Source: Pseudomonas farris
GTDB taxonomy: Bacteria; Pseudomonadota; Gammaproteobacteria; Pseudomonadales; Pseudomonadaceae
Length of the DNA: 64,000 bases
Reading direction: 5' to 3'
Assembly: GCF_019145235.1 (NCBI RefSeq)
Contig: NZ_JAHSTV010000012.1
Coordinates: 1-64,000, forward strand
This document shows positions 1 through 8,598 of this stretch, one piece after another; the first letter of the stretch is position 1, and every line of letters begins with the position of its first letter. The notes below the pieces were generated by a model that saw only the letters and a list, made by a program, of their open reading frames with translations, was not told where the DNA came from and did no database searches. A program made the translations under genes and the position numbers.

Positions 1-270
1 GATATGTTTGTTGGTCGGCACATAGTCCAGACCGTCATTGTTGAGTACGGCAGGTGTAGCCCGACGCGGATCGAGTTGCATCACATTGTTAGCGATGAAC
101 AGGCTGTAGTAACGGTACGCGACCAGATAAATGGCCACGGCGGCGACCACAATCCACAAGGCGTTGATCGCCTCGCCTCGGCGCAATGCCACTACGCCCA
201 GGGCGCACGCTCCCAGGATTGCCAGCAGCAGCCAAGGTAGGTGGCGTAGCAGGCTATTATTATTTTTCAT
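1..270 (-). CDS. cstA: Carbon starvation protein A, N-terminal part (cut by window edge)
   Basis: Only the first 90 codons lie in the window and the gene runs off the left edge. The N-terminus begins MKNNNSLLRHLPWLLLAILG and holds two hydrophobic segments (about residues 10-28 and 36-56). It is followed by a stretch with VMQLDPRRATPAVLNNDG and DYVPTNKHI, which is the conserved N-terminal region of CstA peptide/pyruvate permeases of the inner membrane. CstA proteins import peptides or pyruvate when carbon is scarce. The start ATG is the first in frame. The identification comes from remembered similarity to Pseudomonas CstA; the part that would confirm the transport domain is outside the window. 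Confidence 0.85.
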   Translation of the reverse strand, partial: MKNNNSLLRHLPWLLLAILGACALGVVALRRGEAINALWIVVAAVAIYLVAYRYYSLFIANNVMQLDPRRATPAVLNNDGLDYVPTNKHI

Positions 271-428
271 TTTATGATTCCAGCCAGAGTGGACAAGAAA
301 GACAGCCATCCGGAGTTTAGCGCTACTGACGGCAAAGGCCATACCCCGACATTGATCCAGAGCCTGTCTTTGCTGGCGGGCTTTAACGATGCGGGTCTAT
401 AGTCAGCGGACATTCAGAGGATTGCGCC

Positions 429-797
429 ATGAGTGACCTCCCTGCTGATCGCCGCCGCTTCAAACGTATTGCGTTCGATGCCCGAACCGAGCTGAGCCAA
501 GGGGAATACATCTGGCCAGTGAAGTTGATCGACCTGTCGCTCAAGGGGCTGCTTATCGAGAAGCCCGAGCCGTGGCTGGGTAATCCAGACTGGCATTTCC
601 TGGTTGATATCCACCTTAACGAAGACGTCGAGATCAAGATGGATGTGATGTTGACCCACGATGACCATGGTCAACTCGGGTTTGTCTGCAAACACATCAG
701 CCTGGAATCGATTGAACGGCTGCGGCGGTTGATCGAGTTCAACCTGGGCGATCCGCAAGAGCTGGAGCGTGAACTGGGAGCGCTGATCGAAATCTGA
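429..797 (+). CDS. PilZ domain protein
   Basis: A 122-residue single-domain protein. The two parts of the PilZ cyclic-di-GMP-binding signature are visible: an arginine cluster RRRFKR (residues 8-13) and DLSLKG (35-40), matching the D/NxSxxG element. The rest is the beta-barrel and a helical C-terminus. PilZ proteins bind c-di-GMP and pass the signal to motility, biofilm or exopolysaccharide systems; the target of this one cannot be told from sequence. An AGAGG ribosome site lies just upstream of the ATG. It stands alone, convergent with radA and separated from it by an inverted repeat. Confidence 0.85.
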   Translation: MSDLPADRRRFKRIAFDARTELSQGEYIWPVKLIDLSLKGLLIEKPEPWLGNPDWHFLVDIHLNEDVEIKMDVMLTHDDHGQLGFVCKHISLESIERLRRLIEFNLGDPQELERELGALIEI

Positions 798-816
798 AGG
801 CCAATCCCATTCTAAT

Positions 817-904
817 GTGGGAGCGGGCTTGCTCGCGAAGGCAGCTCAACATTCAACATCAATGCTGACTGTCAGACCGCTTTCGCGAGCAAGCCCGCTC
901 CCAC
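817..904. repeat. REPIN-like paired inverted repeat
   Basis: Two 23-base arms (core GTGGGAGCGGGCTTGCTCG and its complement) face each other across a 42-base spacer containing CATTCAACATCAATG. The pair sits between the convergent PilZ and radA genes. The same element, with related spacers, recurs at 31973-32060 and 36442-36529. This is the layout of P. fluorescens REPINs; mobility would depend on a RAYT transposase located elsewhere. Confidence 0.85.
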
Positions 905-927
905 AGGGAATGTGCAAACATTGAAAA

Positions 928-2295
928 CTACTCAAACAACGCGTCGAGCGCCTGCTCCAGACGCGTCACAGCAATAATCTGCAATCCCGGCGGCGCCTCT
1001 TTCGGCGCGTTACCCTTGGGCACGATGGCGCGTTTGAAGCCGTGCTTGGCCGCCTCTTTCAAGCGTTCCTGGCCGCTGGGCACCGGGCGCACTTCACCCG
1101 ACAAGCCGACTTCGCCGAACACCAGCAGATCATGGGGCAGCGGCCGGTTGCGCAAACTGGACATGACCGCCGCCATCAGCGCCAGGTCGGAAGCGGTTTC
1201 CAGCACCTTCACCCCGCCGACCACGTTGAGGAATACATCCTGATCGTGAGTCGGAATGCCGCCGTGGCGATGCAACACCGCCAACAACATGGCCAAGCGA
1301 TTCTGATCCAGACCGAGCGTCACCCGGCGGGGGTTGGCCAGATGGCTGTCGTCCACCAACGCCTGGACTTCCACCAGCATTGGCCGGGTGCCTTCCCACG
1401 TGGCCATGACCACGCTGCCCGGGACTTCTTCCTGGGCGCGAGTCAGAAAAATCGCCGAAGGGTTAGAGACTTCTTTCAGGCCCTTGTCGGTCATGCCGAA
1501 CACGCCCAATTCATTCACCGCGCCGAAACGGTTTTTCACCGCTCGCAGCAGGCGCAGGCGCCCATCGGATTCGCCTTCGAAGTACAGAACGGTGTCGACC
1601 ATATGTTCCAGCACTCGGGGGCCAGCCAGCGCGCCTTCTTTGGTGACATGGCCCACGAGGAAAATCGCCGTGCCGCTTTGTTTGGCATAACGCACCAGCA
1701 ACGCCGCACTTTCGCGCACCTGGGAAACGCCCCCCGGTGCCGATTGCAGTTGCTCGGTGAAAATCGTCTGAATCGAGTCGATCACCATCACCTTGGGCTT
1801 TTCCTGCCGGGCGGTGGCGATGATGGTTTCGATGCAGGTTTCGGTCATCACCCGCAGCTGATCCTGTGGCAAGCCCAAGCGCCGGGCGCGCATGGCCACT
1901 TGTTGCTGGGATTCTTCGCCGGTGACATACAGCGCCGGCATGCTCTTGGCGAGGTTGCACAAGGTTTGCAACAAAATGGTCGACTTGCCGATGCCGGGAT
2001 CACCACCGATCAACACCACCGAGCCATCCACCAAGCCGCCGCCCAGAACCCGATCCAGCTCGCTGGATGCCGTGGAGAAACGCGGAATCTCTTCAACGCT
2101 GACTTCGGCCAGGGTTTTGATCTGCGCCTGCTGGCCGGTCCAACCGGTGCGCCCGCTGGGGGCTGCGGCGCCGCCGCTCTCGACCATGGTTTCGGTCAGC
2201 GTGTTCCAGGCCCCGCATTCGCCGCACTGGCCGGCCCACTTGGGGAAGGTTGAGCCACACTCGGTGCAGCCGTACATGCGCTTGGCCTTGGCCAT
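928..2295 (-). CDS. radA: DNA repair protein RadA
   Basis: 455 residues, the normal RadA length. It has an N-terminal zinc finger with Cys10, Cys13, Cys24 and Cys27, a RecA-like ATPase core with Walker A GGDPGIGKST (97-106), the RadA-specific KNRFG motif (254-258), and a C-terminal Lon-protease-like domain without the protease active site. RadA is a branch-migration helicase that helps RecA process recombination intermediates. The ATG giving MAKAKRMYGC was chosen over an ATG five codons upstream because a GGGAG ribosome site sits 7-11 bases before it and the protein then matches family N-termini. The gene converges on the PilZ gene. Confidence 0.96.
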   Translation of the reverse strand: MAKAKRMYGCTECGSTFPKWAGQCGECGAWNTLTETMVESGGAAAPSGRTGWTGQQAQIKTLAEVSVEEIPRFSTASSELDRVLGGGLVDGSVVLIGGDPGIGKSTILLQTLCNLAKSMPALYVTGEESQQQVAMRARRLGLPQDQLRVMTETCIETIIATARQEKPKVMVIDSIQTIFTEQLQSAPGGVSQVRESAALLVRYAKQSGTAIFLVGHVTKEGALAGPRVLEHMVDTVLYFEGESDGRLRLLRAVKNRFGAVNELGVFGMTDKGLKEVSNPSAIFLTRAQEEVPGSVVMATWEGTRPMLVEVQALVDDSHLANPRRVTLGLDQNRLAMLLAVLHRHGGIPTHDQDVFLNVVGGVKVLETASDLALMAAVMSSLRNRPLPHDLLVFGEVGLSGEVRPVPSGQERLKEAAKHGFKRAIVPKGNAPKEAPPGLQIIAVTRLEQALDALFE

Positions 2296-2340
2296 CTGAA
2301 CTCCCGGCAAAAACCGCGATGATAGCTCAGCTCGCGCGGA

Positions 2341-2895
2341 TCAGCGCGGCGCCACCGTACGGATTTCACCGCTGGCCAGACGCGCGGCACTATTGCCCAG
2401 CGGATCTTCGGCGTTCATGTCCGCCCCGTTGGCCTTGAGTGCGTCCAGCAACTCAACGCGCTTGAACAACCCGGCATACATCGCGGCAGTCTGTCCCGCG
2501 CCGTTGCGTTGGTCGGGGTTGCACTGGGCGGCCAGCAGCGTTCTGGCAATCTGCACTTCGCCTTTGAAAATCGCCCCCATCAACGCCGTGTTGCCACGTT
2601 GATCCTGAGCGCAGGCGTCCGCCCCGGCAGCGAGCAAACGCTCCACTGCGGCGCTCTGGCCGTGATAGGCGGCCAGAATCAGTGCGGTGTAACCCTTGCT
2701 GTCGCGGGTATCGAGGGAATAGCCGGCCTCGATGAAGGTATCGAGCATGGGCACATCACCGCGTCGAGCGGCATCGAAGTAGAAATCCTGTAATTGGACT
2801 TTCAGCGCCTGGGGGTTCTTCGAGGTTTGCACGTCGGGCCCAGCGAACACACTGAGCGACCAGCACGCCAGAAACACAGACAGATAAAAACGCAT
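2341..2895 (-). CDS. ankB: Ankyrin-repeat periplasmic protein AnkB
   Basis: 184 residues with a signal peptide (MRFYLSVFLACWSLSVFAG) and four ankyrin repeats, visible as repeated units such as GYTALILAAYHGQSAAVERLLAAG and GNTALMGAIFKG. It lies 57 bases downstream of katB on the same strand, the arrangement known in P. aeruginosa, where AnkB supports full activity of the periplasmic catalase KatB and may shield the periplasm or bind haem. Co-transcription with katB is inferred from orientation and spacing. The sequence shows no enzymatic motif. Confidence 0.88.
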   Translation of the reverse strand: MRFYLSVFLACWSLSVFAGPDVQTSKNPQALKVQLQDFYFDAARRGDVPMLDTFIEAGYSLDTRDSKGYTALILAAYHGQSAAVERLLAAGADACAQDQRGNTALMGAIFKGEVQIARTLLAAQCNPDQRNGAGQTAAMYAGLFKRVELLDALKANGADMNAEDPLGNSAARLASGEIRTVAPR

Positions 2896-2952
2896 GGCGC
2901 AACTCCTTGATCAGACGGGACCTCGCATGAGGTCCCGCTTCAGGCGGATGGA

Positions 2953-4494
2953 TCAGTCGACCAGTTTGGCCGCCAGCGCCTTGACCCGAGCCAGATCACC
3001 CTTGGCTACTTTGGCCACCCCGGTCCCGTATTCCGGATCGGCTTTGTAAAGGAAGGACAGGATGATGTGCTTGCTCTCGTCATCGGTGGTGGCCAGTGAG
3101 CCACCAAAGCTGTCGATCAGGTCCTGACGTTCCTTTGGGTTGAACGAGCGATACAGATCACCGGCCTGCTTGAAGTTCTGCTCACGCTGAATCTTCGCCT
3201 GCTGCGTGCTGCCCGACAGGGTCGACTGGCTGTAACGCGCGGTTTGCGGCTCTTCACGGGCCAGCAGGCGACTCGGCTGGTAATTCACGCCTGTGCTGCT
3301 GGCGCCGATGTTCATTGCGCCATCCTGATTACCGTTATTCACGGCGACTTTGGGTGCGTTGATCGGCAACTGCAGAGCGTTGGCCCCCAGACGATACAGT
3401 TGGGTATCGGCATACGAGAACACTCGTCCTTGCAATAAGCGATCTTCCGAAGGTTCGATACCCGGAACTAAATTGGCCGGGGCCATGGCCACTTGTTCGG
3501 TTTCCTGGAAAACATTCGCTGGATTACGGTTCAACACCATTTGTCCAACTTTTCGCTCTGGCACACCTGGCCAGATTTTGGTCGCGTCCAATGGATCGAA
3601 ATCAAACTTGGACAAGTCTTGAGGATTTAGAACCTGGATGTACAAGTCCCATTTCGGGAAGTCACCCTTGTTAATATGTGAAACCAAGTCGTTAGTCATA
3701 TGACTGTAGTCTTGACCTTGAACACCCGTCACTTCTTTAGGGTCAAGATTTTTTATCCCCTGCAAACTTTTCCAGTGAAACTTTACATAGTGCACATCAC
3801 CTTTGGCGTTAACTAACTTGTAGGCATGTACACCATTGCCGTCCATTTCCCGATAACTGGCTGGCGTGCCGGAGTTGGAATACAACTCGGTCAAGGTACG
3901 AGTGGCTTCCGGAACATGGGAAAAAAAGTCGAAACGACGGGAATCGTCGTCAAGGTTGGTGCGCGGGTCCGGCTTGAAGGCGTGGACCATGTCTGGAAAC
4001 TTGATCGCGTCACGGATGAAAAAGGTCGGAAAATTGTTGCCAACCAAGTCCCAGTTGCCGTCTGCGGTGTAGAACTTGGTGGCGAATCCCCGCGGATCAC
4101 GCAAGGTTTCCGGCGAATGGTTGCCATGGACCACAGCGGAGAAACGTACAAATACCGGCGTGCTCTGGCCGCCGGCGAAAACCTTGGCCTTGGTCAGGTC
4201 ACTGAGATCGTCGGTCACGGTGAACGTGCCATGGGCGCCAGTGCCACGGGCATGCACCACGCGTTCGGGAATGCGTTCGCGGTCAAAACGCTGGAGTTTC
4301 TGGATCAGTTGTATGTCTTGCAACAGCACCGGCCCGGTCGCGCCAGCGGTTTGCGAGTTCTGGTTGTCGCCGACGGCAGCGCCGTTATCGCGGGTCAACG
4401 TCGCCGCGCTGACGGAGAAGGACAGCAGGCTGGCGGTCAGAACGCCAAACGTACGACGGAGGGGCAAAGCCCCGAGGCCGAGGGGAGTTGTCAT
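2953..4494 (-). CDS. katB: Periplasmic catalase KatB
   Basis: 513 residues, the size of P. aeruginosa KatB, with a signal peptide (about residues 1-31). Catalase landmarks are present: catalytic His81 in VVHARGTGAHG, Asn154 in NNFPTFFIRD, and the haem-ligand Tyr361 in RVFSYADTQLYRLG. It breaks down hydrogen peroxide in the periplasm and forms a unit with ankB downstream. The ATG was chosen 23 codons inside the longest frame because it is preceded by GAGGAAA and directly starts the signal peptide. Oddity: codons for about residues 215-358 are much more AT-rich than the rest of the gene (see findings). Peroxide induction is expected from the family; no OxyR site was identified. Confidence 0.95.
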   Translation of the reverse strand: MTTPLGLGALPLRRTFGVLTASLLSFSVSAATLTRDNGAAVGDNQNSQTAGATGPVLLQDIQLIQKLQRFDRERIPERVVHARGTGAHGTFTVTDDLSDLTKAKVFAGGQSTPVFVRFSAVVHGNHSPETLRDPRGFATKFYTADGNWDLVGNNFPTFFIRDAIKFPDMVHAFKPDPRTNLDDDSRRFDFFSHVPEATRTLTELYSNSGTPASYREMDGNGVHAYKLVNAKGDVHYVKFHWKSLQGIKNLDPKEVTGVQGQDYSHMTNDLVSHINKGDFPKWDLYIQVLNPQDLSKFDFDPLDATKIWPGVPERKVGQMVLNRNPANVFQETEQVAMAPANLVPGIEPSEDRLLQGRVFSYADTQLYRLGANALQLPINAPKVAVNNGNQDGAMNIGASSTGVNYQPSRLLAREEPQTARYSQSTLSGSTQQAKIQREQNFKQAGDLYRSFNPKERQDLIDSFGGSLATTDDESKHIILSFLYKADPEYGTGVAKVAKGDLARVKALAAKLVD

Positions 4495-4779
4495 GGAAGT
4501 TTCCTCTGGTTTTATAAGGCGCATCCAGGTGCGCCCCTCAGAGGCTAGTGACCCAAAGGCCAAAACATAAATAGAAATCCCGTACCGAGCCGATAGCGAA
4601 AAGGTTCTGGAAAGCCCGGTCTAGAGCGGGTAGTCGCGCGCGACTGGTGGCACTTTGTAAACTAATTGCCGGAAGATGTGTCGATAAGAGCGAGCATTGT
4701 AAGACGGTGTTTCGAGCACGAGCCGTTTTGCTGATTTACACTGCGCTCACCAACCTCATCTGTAACAAGGAAATAACCT

Positions 4780-5193
4780 ATGGGCGTGATAAGTGAGTTC
4801 AAGGCCTTCGCGGTCAAAGGGAATGTGGTCGACATGGCCGTGGGTATTATCATCGGCGCGGCCTTCGGCAAAATCGTTTCGTCGTTTGTCGGTGACGTGG
4901 TGATGCCGCCAATCGGCTTGCTGATCGGTGGGGTCGACTTCAGTGACCTGGCCATTACGCTCAAGGACGCCAACGGTGACGTCCCGGCGGTGGCGCTGGC
5001 GTACGGTAAGTTCATCCAGAGCTTGATCGACTTCATCATCGTCGCCTTCGCGATCTTCATGGGCGTCAAAGCCATCAACCGCCTGAAACGTGAAGAGGCC
5101 GTTGCGCCAACCCTGCCGCCGGTTCCGACCAAGGAAGAAGAGCTGCTGGAAGAGATTCGCGATCTGCTCAAGGCTCAGAACAATCAGCCCTGA
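4780..5193 (+). CDS. mscL: Large-conductance mechanosensitive channel MscL
   Basis: 137 residues, the usual MscL length. The N-terminal amphipathic helix and first membrane span contain the conserved [20 protein letters not shown], followed by [18 protein letters not shown], a periplasmic loop, a second span (about 77-100) and a charged C-terminal helix ([15 protein letters not shown]). The homopentameric inner-membrane channel opens under high membrane tension to release solutes on osmotic downshock. AAGGAAAT lies upstream of the ATG. It is monocistronic, ended by the hairpin at 5211-5234. Confidence 0.97.
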   Translation: MGVISEFKAFAVKGNVVDMAVGIIIGAAFGKIVSSFVGDVVMPPIGLLIGGVDFSDLAITLKDANGDVPAVALAYGKFIQSLIDFIIVAFAIFMGVKAINRLKREEAVAPTLPPVPTKEEELLEEIRDLLKAQNNQP

Positions 5194-5210
5194 TGACTGA
5201 TTGCCCCAAG

Positions 5211-5234
5211 AAACGGCGCCTTTGGGCGCCGTTT
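5211..5234. terminator. Bidirectional hairpin terminator between mscL and fpr
   Basis: A perfect 10-base stem (AAACGGCGCC / GGCGCCGTTT) with a TTTG loop, located between convergent mscL and fpr. Its A/T-rich outer ends give a T-tract in both directions, so it can serve both genes. Confidence 0.85.
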
Positions 5235-5236
5235 GT

Positions 5237-6013
5237 TTACCAGTAGTTTTCCACTGCCACCTGGGCGGGTCGTCGACTAAGGCTCAGGTGCATGTCCCGT
5301 TGTTTGAGCAACTTGCGCGTGTCATCGATCATCTGTGGATTACCGCAGAGCATCACCCGCGAATGCTCGGCTGTCAGCGCTACACCGGCCGTCCGCTCTA
5401 GCTCACCACTTTCAATGAGTGTCGTGATCCGCCCATTCAGGGCACCCGGATGCTGCTCGCGGGTAACGGTGGCGATGAACTGCAGCTTGTACGCGTACTC
5501 AGCCAGATAGTCGCGCTGTGCCAGCCCTGCAATCAGCTCCTGATACGCCAGCTCCCGCGCTTCGCGCACGCTGTAGACCAGGATGATTCGCTCGAATTTT
5601 TCCCAAACCTCGAAGTCCTGCAAGATCGACAGAAACGGCGCCAGCCCAGTGCCTGTGGATAACAACCAGAGGTCACGGCCATCGACGAAGCGATCCAGCG
5701 TCAGATAGCCAAAGGCCTGCCGGTCGACCAGCAGCGTATCGCCGACTTCCAGCCGACTCAGTTCACTGGTGAATTCCCCTTCCGGCACGACAATGGAGAA
5801 GAACTCCAGAAACTCGTCATAGGGAGACGAGACCATGGAATAAGCCCGCCATACCGTACTGCCGTCCGTCTTGGTAACGCCCAGCCGGGCGAATTGCCCT
5901 GCGCGAAAACGAAAGCCCGGATCCCTGGTGGTACGCAGGGTGAACAGGTTTGGCGTCAACGTCTGGACATCAAGCAGCGTCTGGCGCGTGAATTTTTCTG
6001 CACTGGCGGTCAT
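5237..6013 (-). CDS. fpr: Ferredoxin/flavodoxin-NADP reductase
   Basis: 258 residues. An N-terminal FAD-binding barrel carries the RAYSMVSSP motif (56-64), and the NADP-binding half begins with LLSTGTGLAPF (about 117-127) and contains VMLCGNPQMIDD. The C-terminus VENYW has an aromatic residue at the end, as in bacterial Fpr enzymes where it stacks on FAD. It transfers electrons between NADPH and ferredoxin or flavodoxin, and in Pseudomonas takes part in oxidative stress defence and iron homeostasis. The ATG was chosen four codons inside the frame because GGAG precedes it. It is divergent from the LuxR gene; a regulator such as FinR cannot be shown from this sequence. Confidence 0.93.
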   Translation of the reverse strand: MTASAEKFTRQTLLDVQTLTPNLFTLRTTRDPGFRFRAGQFARLGVTKTDGSTVWRAYSMVSSPYDEFLEFFSIVVPEGEFTSELSRLEVGDTLLVDRQAFGYLTLDRFVDGRDLWLLSTGTGLAPFLSILQDFEVWEKFERIILVYSVREARELAYQELIAGLAQRDYLAEYAYKLQFIATVTREQHPGALNGRITTLIESGELERTAGVALTAEHSRVMLCGNPQMIDDTRKLLKQRDMHLSLSRRPAQVAVENYW

Positions 6014-6202
6014 GGGTCGCTCCATTCAACAGATAACCCCAGTGTCCCGCAAAGCAGATGACATAAACACCGGTGATTTGTAATGGCTTTTGCCCCTATC
6101 ATTAACAGTACCCATACAATTCTGTTTCTCCGCTAGTAACAAACCTAAGAACCGGCTATGCAGTTGCAAGCTTTTTCAAGAGCAAAAAAATCCAGCATAC
6201 AA

Positions 6203-6218
6203 GTAGGAATTCTCCTAC
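6203..6218. promoter_or_regulatory. Dyad upstream of the LuxR-type gene (candidate operator)
   Basis: GTAGGA-ATTC-TCCTAC, a 16-base sequence with perfect 6-base arms, lies 66 bases before the LuxR start codon in an AT-rich stretch. It does not match the usual lux box (CT-N12-AG), so binding by the LuxR protein itself is only a possibility. Confidence 0.4.
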
Positions 6219-6284
6219 ACTCGTGGCGTGCCGGATCTTGGATCCAATCAACGCCAAACAAGTAAGTCCGCATGGAGCCACCCA

Positions 6285-6992
6285 ATGAAAGTGTGGAAGG
6301 AATCACAGTTAACGCAGCTTTCTTACGCTCAGAAAATAGAGACCGCGTACGAGATTTCTCTCAATCTCGTTAAAAATCTTGGCTTTAATTTCTGTGCATT
6401 TTCAATAACCTCCCAAACAAGAGGGATACATCGCCATACGATCAGCCTGAATAATTATCCCATCGAATGGAACACGAAATATGAACAAGAGCATTTCAGT
6501 GAAGTCGACCCGATACTAGCCCATTGCAATCATTGCGAACTGCCGATTCTTTGGCAGGAAGAGCTCTTCTCCAAGACACCGATATTGTGGCAAGCACAAA
6601 AACAGCAAGGTTTGCGCTATGGCTGGTCCCAATCCGTTCATGATCAGAATGGGCTTTGCAGTATGCTGAGCCTGGCCAGAAGCCACTGCCCGGTTACTAC
6701 GCATGATCTGTACAAAAATCTGGGCTACGCGTTGTTCATTAGCCGCCACCTGCACGGGCTTGTCGCGAAAGATCTGCCTACCCCCCCGAAACCGGGCACA
6801 GTGCATTTATCAACCCGAGAAGTCGAGGTATTGAAATATTCAGCCGACGGCAAGACCGCAGGCGAGATCGCGATCATCCTCAGCCTGAGTGAAAGCACGG
6901 TACAGTTCCATATACGGGGCGCCATCCACAAATTCGGCGCCAACAACAAAATGTCCGCAGTGATCAAAGCAGCGAGAGCGGGCATTATCTGA
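6285..6992 (+). CDS. Orphan LuxR-family regulator with autoinducer-binding domain
   Basis: 235 residues in two domains. The N-terminal acyl-homoserine-lactone-binding domain (about 20-165) keeps the invariant ligand-pocket residues seen in TraR/LuxR: Trp62, Tyr66, Asp75-Pro76, Trp90, and a glycine at 113 or 123. The C-terminal LuxR helix-turn-helix (175-235) has the conserved Glu179, Leu183 and Gly189. No luxI synthase lies in the window, so this looks like a LuxR solo that may answer to signals made elsewhere in the genome or by neighbours. The ATG follows a GGAG site. The first half of the gene is markedly AT-rich (see findings). Target genes are unknown. Confidence 0.85.
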   Translation: MKVWKESQLTQLSYAQKIETAYEISLNLVKNLGFNFCAFSITSQTRGIHRHTISLNNYPIEWNTKYEQEHFSEVDPILAHCNHCELPILWQEELFSKTPILWQAQKQQGLRYGWSQSVHDQNGLCSMLSLARSHCPVTTHDLYKNLGYALFISRHLHGLVAKDLPTPPKPGTVHLSTREVEVLKYSADGKTAGEIAIILSLSESTVQFHIRGAIHKFGANNKMSAVIKAARAGII

Positions 6993-7182
6993 AACTGCTC
7001 GAATCAGGTAATCCCTGCGAGTAATCCAGACCAAAAAAACGTACCATCTGCGATCCATCCTGAGTGATGCCGTGTGAAGTTCCACGACGCAGTTCGCTCG
7101 GATGGTTCCGCCCGCTACAACGCCCCTGAGCGCCGGGCCACTCGTTGTTCATCTTCCGTTGACTACCCAGAGCCCCCGCCTC

Positions 7183-8307
7183 ATGCCTCTGCTCGAAACC
7201 CCCTTCGCTCAACTCGATCTTATCCGCCAGCCAGAACAGCAGAACGAACCATTACAAGCGTTTGATGCCGCAGACGAATACCTGCTGACTCATCTGGCCG
7301 AGCAACAACCGGCAGCCGATACCCGAGTGCTGGTGCTCAACGACAGCTTCGGTGCTTTGGCAGCCAGCCTGGTGGGCAAGGTTCGGGTGACCAGCAGCGG
7401 CGATTCGTTTCTGGCTTTTCAGGGGCTGGAAAAAAACCTGATACGCAACGGCCAGGCGTTTGATGCAGTGCCGAAGGTGCCTGCCAGCGAAGCGTTCATC
7501 GGGCCGTTCGACCGGGTATTGATCCGGGTACCGAAAACCCTGGCCCTGCTGGAAGAGCAACTGATCCGGCTACAAGGGCAACTGGCTCCCGGCGCTCAAG
7601 TGATTGCGGCCGCGATGGTGAAGCATTTGCCACGCGCTGCGGGCGATCTGCTGGAGCGTTACATCGGCCCGGTGCAAGCCTCGCTGGCAGTGAAAAAGGC
7701 TCGACTGCTGATCGCCACAGCCGAAGCCAAAGCCCCTGCGGTCTCCCCCTACCCGACCCGCTATCGACTCGACGCCCCTGCAATCGAACTGCTCAATCAC
7801 GCAAACGTGTTCTGCCGCGAAGGGCTGGATATCGGTACGCGGGCCTTTTTGCCGCACTTGCCGAAGAACCTCGGCGCAGCGCGAGTTGCCGACCTCGGAT
7901 GTGGCAACGGTGTGTTGGCGATTGCCAGTGCCCTGCAAAACCCTGAGGCCCACTACACGCTGGTGGACGAATCGTTCATGGCCGTGCAATCGGCCGCTGA
8001 AAACTGGCGCGCGGCGCTGGGTGATCGTGACGTGATCGTGCGGGCCGGCGATGGCTTGGCAGAGCAGGAGCCTCAATCCCTGGACGTAGTGCTGTGCAAT
8101 CCGCCATTTCACCAACAGCAAGTGGTCGGCGATTTCCTGGCTTGGCGGATGTTCCAGCAGGCGCGTGAATCGTTGGTGGTGGGGGGCGCGCTGTACATCG
8201 TCGGCAACCGTCACTTGGGTTATCACAGCAAGCTGGCGCGGTTGTTCCGCGGCGTCGAGCAAGTAGCGGCCACCCCCAAGTTCGTCATTCTCAAAGCACG
8301 TAAATAA
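7183..8307 (+). CDS. rlmG: 23S rRNA (guanine-N2)-methyltransferase RlmG
   Basis: 374 residues. The C-terminal half holds the SAM-binding motif DLGCGNG (237-243) and the catalytic NPPF motif (306-309, in LCNPPFHQQ) of N2-guanine methyltransferases. The N-terminal half is the degenerate duplicate domain typical of RsmC/RlmG. RlmG makes m2G1835 in 23S rRNA. The start MPLLETPFAQ was chosen 27 codons inside the longest frame because it gives the family's usual length and N-terminus; the ribosome site before it is weak. It is followed at once by a terminator. Confidence 0.9.
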   Translation: MPLLETPFAQLDLIRQPEQQNEPLQAFDAADEYLLTHLAEQQPAADTRVLVLNDSFGALAASLVGKVRVTSSGDSFLAFQGLEKNLIRNGQAFDAVPKVPASEAFIGPFDRVLIRVPKTLALLEEQLIRLQGQLAPGAQVIAAAMVKHLPRAAGDLLERYIGPVQASLAVKKARLLIATAEAKAPAVSPYPTRYRLDAPAIELLNHANVFCREGLDIGTRAFLPHLPKNLGAARVADLGCGNGVLAIASALQNPEAHYTLVDESFMAVQSAAENWRAALGDRDVIVRAGDGLAEQEPQSLDVVLCNPPFHQQQVVGDFLAWRMFQQARESLVVGGALYIVGNRHLGYHSKLARLFRGVEQVAATPKFVILKARK

Positions 8308-8316
8308 AAGCGAAAA

Positions 8317-8340
8317 AAAACCCTCCATCGGGAGGGTTAT
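8317..8340. terminator. Terminator between rlmG and the cio operon
   Basis: The hairpin AACCCTCC-ATC-GGGAGGGTT, flanked by a run of A on the left, lies ten bases after the rlmG stop. The A-run gives a T-tract on the minus strand, so it probably also ends the convergent cioAB-DUF2474 transcript. Confidence 0.8.
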
Positions 8341-8373
8341 AAATCCGTGCCGCAAGGCAACGGGATGGGAATT

Positions 8374-8544
8374 TCAGTGGGTGCTCAAACCGGCGGCATT
8401 CATGAACATGCGCATCAGCGAGGCCACAATAAACAGTGCCACGACACTGCCGGTCCAGATCATCGCGAGCCAGCCGAGTCGCTGCCAGAGCGGCTTTTTC
8501 TCGGCAGCTTCGATTTCCTGCAAATCAGGTTTACCAGCCATCAT
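8374..8544 (-). CDS. DUF2474 small membrane protein of the cio operon
   Basis: A 56-residue protein (MMAGKPDLQEIEAAEKKPLW...) with one membrane span (about residues 28-48). It lies 54 bases downstream of cioB on the same strand with GGAG before the start. Proteins of this DUF2474 type are regularly found as the last gene of cyanide-insensitive bd oxidase operons and are thought to be CydX-like accessory subunits that stabilise the oxidase. Two adjacent ATG codons are possible starts; the upstream one has the better-spaced ribosome site. Confidence 0.82.
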   Translation of the reverse strand: MMAGKPDLQEIEAAEKKPLWQRLGWLAMIWTGSVVALFIVASLMRMFMNAAGLSTH

Positions 8545-8598
8545 CGTGATCTCCTCTGGAACGGCGCAGGTATCAATCCCGCGCCGTAGTCATATGGG

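Noticed and set aside
1042-2253. Long plus-strand frame of 403 codons opposite radA
   Set aside because: It is the antisense frame of a clear RadA gene, made by high third-position GC; His- and Gln-rich translation without domain signatures.
7496-7783. Short minus-strand frame inside rlmG
   Set aside because: Antisense of rlmG with no ribosome site; Arg- and Pro-rich shadow composition.
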